A stretch of 5,114 bases of DNA, from positions 1 through 5,114 of the forward strand of contig JBDZUV010000170.1 in assembly GCA_040255345.1 (NCBI GenBank), in the 5' to 3' direction. How positions within the stretch are numbered: the stretch's first letter is position 1; each line of letters opens with the position of its first letter. This stretch comes from JAFDWI01 sp040255345 (GTDB lineage: Bacteria > Actinomycetota > Acidimicrobiia > Acidimicrobiales > Iamiaceae). The notes under the pieces were generated by a model. That model did no database searches. It worked only from the letters and a program-made list of their open reading frames with translations, and was not told where the DNA came from. A program made the translations under genes and the position numbers. This document shows, piece by piece, positions 1-4,820 of the stretch.

Positions 1-92
1 CGACGGCGGATCCCGACCCGTCGATGACTCCCGCTCCCGCTTCTGCCCGGGCCGCGACCCCGGTCGCGGCACAGCCGTCGTTCACCGGCTGA
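1..92 (+). CDS. 3' end of an upstream gene (Pro/Ala/Thr-rich C-terminal tail), partial
   Basis: The frame beginning at base 3 is open from the left edge to a TGA at 90-92 and gives 29 residues ending in QPSFTG. The composition (Pro, Ala, Thr, Ser, few hydrophobics) is that of a flexible, disordered tail, and about four fifths of its codons end in G or C, in keeping with the other genes. The stop lies inside a GC-rich hairpin (75-107), which suits a gene end. Nothing here shows the function of the protein. The frame starting at base 2 is also open, to a TGA at 236-238, with similar third-position bias. I prefer the shorter frame because the longer one would have to code through several strong inverted repeats and gives an Arg/Cys-rich peptide without family resemblance. 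The choice is uncertain. Confidence 0.4.
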   Translation, partial: TADPDPSMTPAPASARAATPVAAQPSFTG

Positions 93-107
93 TCAGCCGA
101 ACGGCGG
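75..107 (+). terminator. GC-rich hairpin over the stop codon of the upstream gene
   Basis: CCGTCGTTC (75-83) pairs with GAACGGCGG (99-107) over 9 positions, one of them a G-T wobble. It encloses the perfect palindrome GGCTGATCAGCC (87-98), which contains the TGA stop at 90-92. No T-run follows, so if it terminates it does so in the U-less manner often proposed for actinobacteria. It could equally be a 3'-end stabilising structure. Confidence 0.4.
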
Positions 108-139
108 GGCTGCGCACAACGGCGTGCGCGTCCCGCCTT

Positions 140-192
140 GCGTCGGTGGTGTCACCCTGGAGCCTCGCGCTGCATGGTGACACCACCGGCGC
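140..192. repeat. Long inverted repeat, 12 bp perfect and 17 bp with one wobble
   Basis: GGTGGTGTCACC (145-156) is the exact reverse complement of GGTGACACCACC (176-187), with a 19-nt spacer. The arms extend outward to 140-156 and 176-192 with a single T-G wobble (143/189). The spacing suits either an RNA stem-loop or a looped pair of protein sites, since each arm holds a GGTGTCACC-type near-palindrome. It lies in the gene-free stretch 93-358, where no other explanation is apparent. Confidence 0.6.
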
Positions 193-218
193 GGTCGCGC
201 TCCATGACGATTCCCGGG

Positions 219-235
219 GCGGCAGGAGCTGCCGC
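219..235. repeat. Perfect 7-bp hairpin with 3-nt loop
   Basis: GCGGCAG (219-225), loop GAG, CTGCCGC (229-235). It is all perfect pairing and very GC-rich, so it would be stable as RNA from either strand. No T-run follows on either side. It is one of several dyads crowded into 75-308. Confidence 0.5.
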
Positions 236-256
236 TGAGACCCGGGGGATCTGAGA

Positions 257-268
257 TCACCTCGGTGA
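257..268. promoter_or_regulatory. Short operator-like dyad TCACC-TC-GGTGA
   Basis: Two perfect 5-bp half-sites separated by 2 bp. The same GGTGAC core recurs nearby, as GTCACC at 151-156 and as GGTGAC at 176-181, 264-269 and 342-347, and CTCGGTGACG is repeated exactly at 261-270 and 339-348. A regulator binding GGTGAC half-sites is conceivable, but short GC-rich words recur by chance and no promoter could be tied to them. Confidence 0.25.
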
Positions 269-274
269 CGTTTC

Positions 275-315
275 GCCGGCCGGTACCAGGGGAGTGGTGC
301 CGGCCGGTACCAGGG
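275..315. repeat. 17-bp direct repeat (24-bp period) that also forms a 14-bp hairpin
   Basis: GCCGGCCGGTACCAGGG occurs exactly at 275-291 and again at 299-315, so the copies start 24 bp apart with 7 bp between them. In addition 275-288 can pair with 295-308 (14 positions, two of them G-T wobbles) around a 6-nt GGGGAG loop. A unit that is both tandemly repeated and self-complementary could be a small repetitive extragenic element, a protein binding array or a structured RNA. With only two copies it is not a CRISPR array. Confidence 0.6.
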
Positions 316-358
316 TGGTGAGTGTGCAGCCCAGGCCGCTCGGTGACGGTGCCTCGCC

Positions 359-580
359 GTGATCGACCCTGCCCGACCCGGCGACGCCGTGCTCGGCCTT
401 CTCGCCGAGTCCCACTTGGCGACCATGACACCCTTGCACGCCGGCGGGGCACCGCACGTGTCGGCCATCGACCGGGCCGGCGATGTCGATCCCGCCCCGG
501 CGGAGACGATCGTCCGCGTTGCCGATCCGACCTCGACGGCGACTTCGACCGTCGGATACGCCGGTCGGCGCATCCTCTGA
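359..580 (+). CDS. Truncated PPOX-family (F420/FMN split-barrel) protein, possible pseudogene
   Basis: This 73-residue frame starts at GTG 359, the only sensible start because an in-frame TGA lies at 344-346. Residues 11-37, with LLAESHLATMTPL followed by GGAPHVSAI, match the N-terminal beta-strands of the pyridoxamine 5'-phosphate oxidase-like family and most resemble the mycobacterial Rv2074 type of F420-dependent or F420-binding protein (xLxExHLAxLTTLRxDxxPHV). Members are usually about 130-145 residues. Here the frame stops just after GRRIL, where the family continues into the second half of the barrel, and the region after PHV (DRAGDVDP) has lost the usual aromatic positions. No ribosome site or -10 box is obvious, and I could not find the missing half in another frame before the convergent DUF2236 gene. 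It is most likely a decayed remnant. A functional mini-protein is less likely, since half a barrel should not bind its flavin cofactor. Confidence 0.5.
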   Translation: MIDPARPGDAVLGLLAESHLATMTPLHAGGAPHVSAIDRAGDVDPAPAETIVRVADPTSTATSTVGYAGRRIL

Positions 581-606
581 GCGCCTCGTCGCCGGCGCGT
601 CAGGCG
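578..606. terminator. Weak convergent stem-loop between the PPOX fragment and the DUF2236 gene
   Basis: TGAGCGCC (578-585) can pair with GGCGC-G-TCA (594-602), with one bulged G and an 8-nt loop, and CGCCT (582-586) has an alternative partner AGGCG (602-606). The outer three pairs are the two TGA stop codons of the converging frames, which are always complementary, so only about five pairs are informative. A bidirectional terminator is plausible but not strongly supported. Confidence 0.25.
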
Positions 607-1976
607 GTGGCGGCTTCGGCGGGAGCGCGGTCTGCGTCGTGGGTGGGCGCCGCAGCCGAGCCGCGCTTGCCGTGCGTGTAGGTCGATGCGTCGGTGCGGA
701 ACTGGGCCTGGCCGTAGCTCTTGAGGCGTTGGCGGAGCGTCCAGGTCACCGCGACATCGGTGATCGGCCGCAGCGGCGGCACCTTGTTGAGCAGTTGCAC
801 GGCCTTGACCCGACCGAAGATGAACGGCGCGGTCGCGGCGACCCGCATCTTGTCGCCCGTAGACATCGTCACCCCCATGTCGGCGGCTCGCTGGGCGTCG
901 CCGTCGAGGAACACCTTGATGAAGAATGCGGTGCTGAACGCGCGCTCGATCGACTCGGCGATCCGGTTCGGGATCGAATGGTCGGGGCGCAGGTACGCGG
1001 CCATCGTCGATCGAACCAGTTCGCCGCAGGTGTCGTCGTCGAAACCCTTGCGCAGCGTCGCGGCGCGGGCGAGAAAGACGTTCACCATCTCGTGGGGATG
1101 CGTGGGCAGCAGTTCCTCGGGCAGCCCGAGCAGATGGCACCGGTAGCGTGACAACTCGATCTGGGCCCGTTCGTCGTCGTCGTAGTCGTCGCGCCCGGAA
1201 CGGACCACCTCCGCGGACAGCAGGAACGCGCCGATGAGTCCCGCGGGCATCTGGTCGACCTGGGGGATCGGGATCCCGAAACGGGACTGGTCCCATCGCG
1301 CCTTGGTCAGCACGTTGTAGCGGACCATCGAGTGCATGAGGCGCACCATCGCCGCAGCATGGAACCCGGGGCCGTCACGCCGCATCCCTCCGGGAAGTAC
1401 CGTCGACGCGAAGAACATGGCGGTCTCGTTCACCCGCTGCGCGGCCCGCTTGTCCGACAGTGACCCGGTGATCGCCATGGGCAGGGCGGCGTATTCGTTC
1501 AGGAACGTCGCCAGGAAGGCCCCGCGGATCGCATAGGGCGAGGCGAGCGCCGCGACCACCCGTTCGGAGCGGGCGCCACGTTCGATGAGATCCAGATCGA
1601 TCCAATCGGGGACGGCTTCCATCGATTCGATGAACGCGCTCAATTCGTCGGGGGCGTCTTCGACGGCATCGAGTCCGTCGCTGCATGCGGTCACGACCAT
1701 GCGGATCAACTCCTGCATGCCGTAGTCGGGCAGGCGGGCGACGTAGGCGTCGCACACGATGTCGCCGAGCATCGTGGCGGTGGCCATCAGGTCGATCAGC
1801 CCGGTGTCCGCGAACAGTTCTTCTCGCGTGACCTTCACCTGCGGTGGGAGATCGGTCTCTGCGTCCGGTTCGAGCGCGAGCCGTTCGGGCACCGCAGCGA
1901 AGTCGATGTCGCCGTACATGGCGGGCACCCGTTCGGCCTGCAGTCGAACCCGTTCCCGGAGGGCTTCGATCGACAT
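600..1976 (-). CDS. DUF2236 / MpaB-type heme oxygenase-like protein
   Basis: This 458-residue protein belongs to the DUF2236 (PF09995) superfamily, which contains latex-clearing protein Lcp, a heme b dioxygenase that cleaves polyisoprene, and the fungal MpaB oxygenase. R181, T185 (in QRVNET) and H215 (in MVRLMHSMVR) have the same spacing, +4 and +30, as the conserved Arg164, Thr168 and heme-ligand His198 of Lcp from strain K30. H215 is therefore the likely proximal heme ligand. Residues about 1-55 form a family-variable N-terminus, 60-420 the helical domain, and the last 25 residues a disordered Ala-rich tail. There is no signal peptide, unlike secreted Lcp, so a cytoplasmic enzyme is expected. 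Substrate and reaction are unknown. The frame stays open far upstream, but the start at 1976 is fixed by AGGAG 6 nt before the ATG and by the loss of protein-like sequence before it. It diverges from the serine hydrolase gene and converges on the PPOX fragment. Confidence 0.88.
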   Translation of the reverse strand: MSIEALRERVRLQAERVPAMYGDIDFAAVPERLALEPDAETDLPPQVKVTREELFADTGLIDLMATATMLGDIVCDAYVARLPDYGMQELIRMVVTACSDGLDAVEDAPDELSAFIESMEAVPDWIDLDLIERGARSERVVAALASPYAIRGAFLATFLNEYAALPMAITGSLSDKRAAQRVNETAMFFASTVLPGGMRRDGPGFHAAAMVRLMHSMVRYNVLTKARWDQSRFGIPIPQVDQMPAGLIGAFLLSAEVVRSGRDDYDDDERAQIELSRYRCHLLGLPEELLPTHPHEMVNVFLARAATLRKGFDDDTCGELVRSTMAAYLRPDHSIPNRIAESIERAFSTAFFIKVFLDGDAQRAADMGVTMSTGDKMRVAATAPFIFGRVKAVQLLNKVPPLRPITDVAVTWTLRQRLKSYGQAQFRTDASTYTHGKRGSAAAPTHDADRAPAEAATA

Positions 1977-1982
1977 GGTCGT

Positions 1983-1987
1983 CTCCT
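1983..1987 (-). promoter_or_regulatory. Ribosome binding site deciding the DUF2236 start
   Basis: On the minus strand AGGAG is followed by the 6 nt ACGACC and then ATG at 1976-1974. This is the best Shine-Dalgarno match near any in-frame start. It rules out upstream extension of the frame, which stays open for about 200 further codons only because of base composition. Confidence 0.75.
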
Positions 1988-2029
1988 GGCGTGGGTCGCG
2001 GCCCGCACGGTCGGTGCGAGCCTCGGTCG

Positions 2030-2056
2030 ACCGTAGCGCCTTGTCAGGTGTCAAGG
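2030..2056 (-). promoter_or_regulatory. Candidate promoter/operator of the DUF2236 gene
   Basis: The 18-bp sequence CCTTGTCAGGTGTCAAGG (2039-2056) is an imperfect palindrome, CCTTG-n-CA-nn-TG-n-CAAGG, of a size and shape typical of TetR-like or other dimeric repressor operators. Read on the minus strand it contains TTGACA, a consensus -35 word, at 2054-2049. A TANNNT-type -10 candidate, TACGGT, lies 3 bp past the palindrome at 2035-2030 on the minus strand, about 53 nt before the start codon. TTGACA to TACGGT is too close (13 bp) for a standard promoter, so more likely the palindrome occupies the spacer of a TACGGT promoter with a poor -35. A second perfect palindrome, CGGTCGACCG (2024-2033), overlaps the expected transcription start. 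Which protein binds is unknown; no regulator gene is in the window. Confidence 0.45.
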
Positions 2057-2203
2057 AAAGCCATCGTGGCGCACCGCGCCGAGGTCGTGCCGTTTCGCGA
2101 CCGGTCCACGAATGTGCCCATCGCAGCTGCGAGGCTGACACCGGCGCGAAGAGGTCCGTCCCACGACAGATCCGCCAGCGACGCCCGCCCGCCCGCACGA
2201 ACC

Positions 2204-2207
2204 GGAG
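2204..2207 (+). promoter_or_regulatory. Ribosome binding site of the serine hydrolase gene
   Basis: GGAG ends 6 nt before the ATG at 2214. It favours this start over the in-frame ATG at 2247, which has no comparable site. I found no convincing -10/-35 pair for this gene in 2057-2203. Confidence 0.6.
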
Positions 2208-2213
2208 CCGACC

Positions 2214-3422
2214 ATGATCGTCACCGACGAGTCCACGATCGACGAGATGCGCGCCCTTCGGGGCACTCCCGAGGCCCGGCGTCCCGCCCGATCGCGGCGC
2301 CGACGCACCCGTGTGGCGGCCGTCGCGTGCAGCGTCGTGATCGTCGTCACGATGGCCGCCTGCTCCGGTTCCTCGTCGGACTCGTCGGACGCGCCCGCCA
2401 CGACGACACCGGCATCGCCACCGGCCACGATCCGGCAGCCGTCGGGCATCTCCGCCACCACCTGGAAGCAGATCGATGCGGACCTCGCCGGCCTCGCACC
2501 CCAGACCGGGCTGTTGGTCGCCCGGGTGAACGCGGGCGGCACCTGCCGACCGATCCACGCCGTCGACGCGTCGAAGACCCGACCGACCGCCTCGCAATTC
2601 AAGCTGCTGGTCCTGGGAGCACTCGCCGAGCAGATCGCAGCGGGCAAGGTCTCATGGGGCCAGGAGCTCGTCGTGCCCGAGGTCCGCAGCCTCGGCAACG
2701 AGGGCGCGAAGAACGCGCTGCAGGCCACCGCCGCGCACGCCCGGTTCACCGTCGAAGAGGTGGCCGGCAACATGATCTCGATCAGCGACAACACAGCCGC
2801 CGACATGCTCATCGACCTGGTCGGCCGCCACGCCGTCGAGCGGCAGTTCGCGAAGTGGACCGGCGAGGCGGCCCGGAACACGCCGATGCTCACCACCCGT
2901 GAGATGCTGCTGCTGCACTACGCGAAGGGCCTCGGCGAGCGCTACCTCGCGACGCCCGCGGCACAGCGCGAACGATTTCTCACCGAGCAGGTCGACCCGC
3001 TGCCCAACGCCGACATCGCCACCGGCTACACCACCGAGCCGCGGTTCATCGACGAGATCGAATGGTTCGCCAGCCCCGACGACCTGTGTCGAACCTTCGC
3101 CGGCCTCAGGCAACTGCAGAAGCGACCGGGACTCGCGCCGCTCGACGGCGTCCTCGCCGAAGAGGACTTCGGTGTCGACCTCGACGCGACCGAGTGGCCG
3201 ACGGTCTGGTACAAGGGCGGGTCCGAAGCCGGCGTCCTCACCACGGGGTGGCTCGCCACGAACGCCAGCGGCGACACCTATGTCGTCGAGATGATGATGG
3301 CCGATCCCGACGCGGCCCTGTCGGCCGAGTCGATCCCGACCACCGTGAAGCTCGCCAAGCGGATCTTCGGTCTGCTCGGGACGACGGAGAAGATGCCGCC
3401 GCCGGCGCATCAGCCCGATTGA
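2214..3422 (+). CDS. Serine hydrolase lipoprotein, class A beta-lactamase-like fold
   Basis: This 402-residue protein has three penicillin-recognising motifs in order: S127-Q-F-K130 (SxxK nucleophile and general base), S191-D-N193 (SDN) and K334-G-G336 (KTG equivalent). That places it in the beta-lactamase enzyme family 2 / class A-like serine hydrolases. The N-terminus has a long basic stretch (about residues 22-33, RRPARSRRRRTR), a hydrophobic segment (34-49) and a lipobox-like MAAC with Cys50 as the likely lipidated residue. A Ser/Asp/Pro/Thr linker follows to about residue 78, so the domain should sit outside the membrane. Twin arginines before the hydrophobic core leave Tat export possible. 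Cys111 and Cys292 could form a disulfide. I see no ExxN-type omega-loop glutamate (class A Glu166) in the stretch before TTREM, so efficient beta-lactam hydrolysis is doubtful; a peptidase, esterase or binding role is as likely. GGAG precedes the start by 6 nt. It diverges from the DUF2236 gene and is followed by a strong hairpin. Confidence 0.85.
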   Translation: MIVTDESTIDEMRALRGTPEARRPARSRRRRTRVAAVACSVVIVVTMAACSGSSSDSSDAPATTTPASPPATIRQPSGISATTWKQIDADLAGLAPQTGLLVARVNAGGTCRPIHAVDASKTRPTASQFKLLVLGALAEQIAAGKVSWGQELVVPEVRSLGNEGAKNALQATAAHARFTVEEVAGNMISISDNTAADMLIDLVGRHAVERQFAKWTGEAARNTPMLTTREMLLLHYAKGLGERYLATPAAQRERFLTEQVDPLPNADIATGYTTEPRFIDEIEWFASPDDLCRTFAGLRQLQKRPGLAPLDGVLAEEDFGVDLDATEWPTVWYKGGSEAGVLTTGWLATNASGDTYVVEMMMADPDAALSAESIPTTVKLAKRIFGLLGTTEKMPPPAHQPD

Positions 3423-3436
3423 CGAAGTGCTCGTCT

Positions 3437-3455
3437 CGCCGAGCGGTGCTCGGCG
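3437..3455 (+). terminator. Hairpin terminator candidate after the serine hydrolase gene
   Basis: CGCCGAGC (3437-3444), loop GGT, GCTCGGCG (3448-3455) form a perfect 8-bp stem beginning 14 nt past the stop codon. It has no following T-run, as is common in high-GC genomes. Its position suggests that the P450 gene is transcribed from its own promoter. Confidence 0.55.
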
Positions 3456-3507
3456 CATCGTCGCGCCTGAGCCGATCGAGCCAGCACCGGTTGCCGCGCC
3501 AAGTCTG

Positions 3508-3529
3508 GCCGCGGCGGGGTCTCCGCGGC
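3508..3529. promoter_or_regulatory. Operator-like dyad upstream of the P450 promoter
   Basis: GCCGCGG (3508-3514) and CCGCGGC (3523-3529) are exact reverse complements separated by 8 nt. The dyad ends 3 bp before the TACGAT -10 box and so would lie in the -35/spacer region, where a repressor could block polymerase. The arms are pure G/C, so chance is a real alternative. Confidence 0.3.
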
Positions 3530-3532
3530 TTC

Positions 3533-3538
3533 TACGAT
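3533..3538 (+). promoter_or_regulatory. -10 element TACGAT for a leaderless P450 transcript
   Basis: TACGAT fits the actinobacterial TANNNT -10 consensus and ends 6 nt before the ATG at 3545. Transcription starting about 7 nt after the -10 would begin at or next to the A of the start codon. The absence of any Shine-Dalgarno sequence before this ATG agrees with a leaderless mRNA. No good -35 hexamer is seen 16-19 bp upstream. Confidence 0.55.
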
Positions 3539-3544
3539 GCACCG

Positions 3545-4801
3545 ATGACCGTAACCGACATCGCCGACCCGGCCCTTTGGACCCTGCCCCTCAACGACCG
3601 GATGCGCCTGCTCGGCGAACTGCGTGAAGCTTCGCCCTTCACCCGCTCACAGAGCCCGAACCAGCTCACCGGGGTGCCCGACGAGTTCTTCGCGGTGACC
3701 CGCCACGCCGAGATCATCGAGATCAGTCGCCGGGCCGCCGACTTCTGTTCGGGGCGGGGCGCCACGAACATTCCCGACATGCCCGCCGAGGCGCTCGAGT
3801 ACTTCGGGTCGTTCATCAACATGGACGACCCGCGCCACGCCCGCCAGCGCGGCATCGTGTCACGGTCGTTCACGCCGCGTCAGCTCCAAGGTGTCCTCGA
3901 CTCGGTGGAGCGGATCTGTGACGAGGTGATCGACGGCTTCTGCGAACGCGGCGAGGCCGACCTGGTCGAGGTGTTCTCGCAGCCGTTTCCGCTGTTGATC
4001 ATCTGCGACATGATGGGCATTCCCCGCAGCGAGTTCGACACGGTGCTCGAAGCGACGAACGTGATCCTCGGCTCCGGTGATCCCGACTCGTTCGAAGGCG
4101 ACGACATCATCCCGGCGCTGTTCGCCGCGGGTGAGCGCCTCACCGCGCTCATGCGTGAGTTGGCCGACCACCGACGGGAACATCCGGCGGACGATCTGAC
4201 CACCAAGTTGGTGTTCAACGACGTCGACGAGGACATGCTCGCGCCCGAGGATCTCGGCGCGTTCTTCATCCTGCTGGCCGTCGCCGGGAACGATACGACC
4301 CGCACCGCGCTCAGTCACGGCACCAACCTGTTGCACCAGCACCCCGACCAGCGGGCGGTCTGGATGGCCGACCCCGACGGGGTGTCGCCCACGGCGGTCG
4401 AGGAGATCGTCCGCTACGCGTCGCCGGTCACCTTCATGCGGCGCACCGTCACCCACGACCTCGAGTTGTCGGGCCAGGCGTTCTCCGAAGGCGACCGCAT
4501 GGTGCTGTTCTACGGGATCGCCAACCGGGACCCCCGGGTCTTCGACGACCCGGAGACCTTCGACGTGCGCCGCGAACCGAACAACCATCTCGGCTTCGGC
4601 GGCCCCGGGCCGCACTTCTGTCTCGGGGCGCATCTGGCCAGGCGGGAGCTGTCGGTGGGATTCCGGCGCATGTTCGACCGTCTCGGTGACCTCGAGGTCG
4701 TCGGCGATGCCGTGCCGTTGCAGGCCATGGGGGTCCCGCTGGTCGGGGGCCTCAAGCATCTGCCGGTGCGCTTCACCCCGTCGGCGCCGCTCGGCGGCTG
4801 A
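3545..4801 (+). CDS. Cytochrome P450, CYP124/CYP125-like clade
   Basis: This 418-residue soluble bacterial P450 has no membrane anchor, and its length is normal for the family. Visible motifs are INMDDPRHARQR with SRSFTPRQL (residues 91-114, C-helix region), the I-helix oxygen-activation motif AGNDTT (247-252), the K-helix ExxR (E287-R290) and the heme-binding loop FGGPGPHFCLG, with Cys359 as thiolate ligand. The loop has one residue more than the common FGxGxHxC pattern. That FGGxGxHxC form, together with the ending GLKHLPVRFTP, is what mycobacterial CYP124 and CYP125 show. Those enzymes hydroxylate methyl-branched lipids and sterol side chains, so a lipid, terpenoid or steroid substrate is a reasonable guess but not shown. 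Ferredoxin and reductase partners are required and are not in the window. The start at 3545 is chosen because the family-like sequence begins there and a TACGAT box sits just upstream; the frame is open further upstream only as a shadow of the hydrolase gene. It converges on the ABC gene with 6 bp between stops. Confidence 0.93.
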   Translation: MTVTDIADPALWTLPLNDRMRLLGELREASPFTRSQSPNQLTGVPDEFFAVTRHAEIIEISRRAADFCSGRGATNIPDMPAEALEYFGSFINMDDPRHARQRGIVSRSFTPRQLQGVLDSVERICDEVIDGFCERGEADLVEVFSQPFPLLIICDMMGIPRSEFDTVLEATNVILGSGDPDSFEGDDIIPALFAAGERLTALMRELADHRREHPADDLTTKLVFNDVDEDMLAPEDLGAFFILLAVAGNDTTRTALSHGTNLLHQHPDQRAVWMADPDGVSPTAVEEIVRYASPVTFMRRTVTHDLELSGQAFSEGDRMVLFYGIANRDPRVFDDPETFDVRREPNNHLGFGGPGPHFCLGAHLARRELSVGFRRMFDRLGDLEVVGDAVPLQAMGVPLVGGLKHLPVRFTPSAPLGG

Positions 4802-4820
4802 GCCGGTTCAGCCCACCGCC
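4793..4820. terminator. Shared convergent hairpin between the P450 and ABC genes
   Basis: GGCTGA (4796-4801) and TCAGCC (4808-4813) are perfect inverted arms around the 6-nt spacer GCCGGT and contain both stop codons. In an alternative fold the stem becomes CTGA/TCAG plus GGCGG (4793-4797) with CCGCC (4816-4820) across a CCCA bulge. A bidirectional terminator is likely from position, although no T-runs flank it and three of the pairs are forced by the facing TGA codons. Confidence 0.4.

Noticed and set aside
2..238. Open plus-strand frame from the left edge to TGA 236-238 as the upstream gene's end
   Set aside because: It has similar codon bias to the frame ending at 92 but yields an Arg/Cys-rich peptide and would have to code through strong inverted repeats. 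It is kept only as an alternative.
275..315. Possible CRISPR or minisatellite array
   Set aside because: There are only two copies with a 7-nt interval, too few and too close for CRISPR repeats and spacers.
82..1296. A 404-codon open frame on the minus strand overlapping the intergenic region and the DUF2236 gene
   Set aside because: It is Arg/Pro/Gly-rich with no family resemblance and lies out of frame over a well-supported gene. Long spurious frames are expected at this GC content.
2057..2203. Plus-strand promoter for the serine hydrolase gene
   Set aside because: TTGTCA at 2041-2046 could serve as a -35, but no TANNNT-like -10 lies at a proper distance, so I do not call one.
1977..2597. 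Upstream extension of the DUF2236 frame to 665 residues
   Set aside because: The added sequence is low-quality Arg/Gly/Asp-rich text that runs antisense into the hydrolase gene, and a good AGGAG site sits directly before the ATG at 1976.
1844..2902. A 352-codon plus-strand frame spanning the divergent intergenic region
   Set aside because: It is Arg/Pro-rich, overlaps two supported genes in wrong frames and would leave no room for their promoters and ribosome sites.
3062..3544. Upstream extension of the P450 frame to 579 residues
   Set aside because: The extra N-terminus is a frame-shifted shadow of the hydrolase gene. P450-like sequence begins only at the ATG at 3545.
3860..4759. A 299-codon minus-strand frame opposite the P450 gene
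   Set aside because: It is the antisense shadow of the P450. The plus strand carries all P450 motifs, and the minus product shows no domain.
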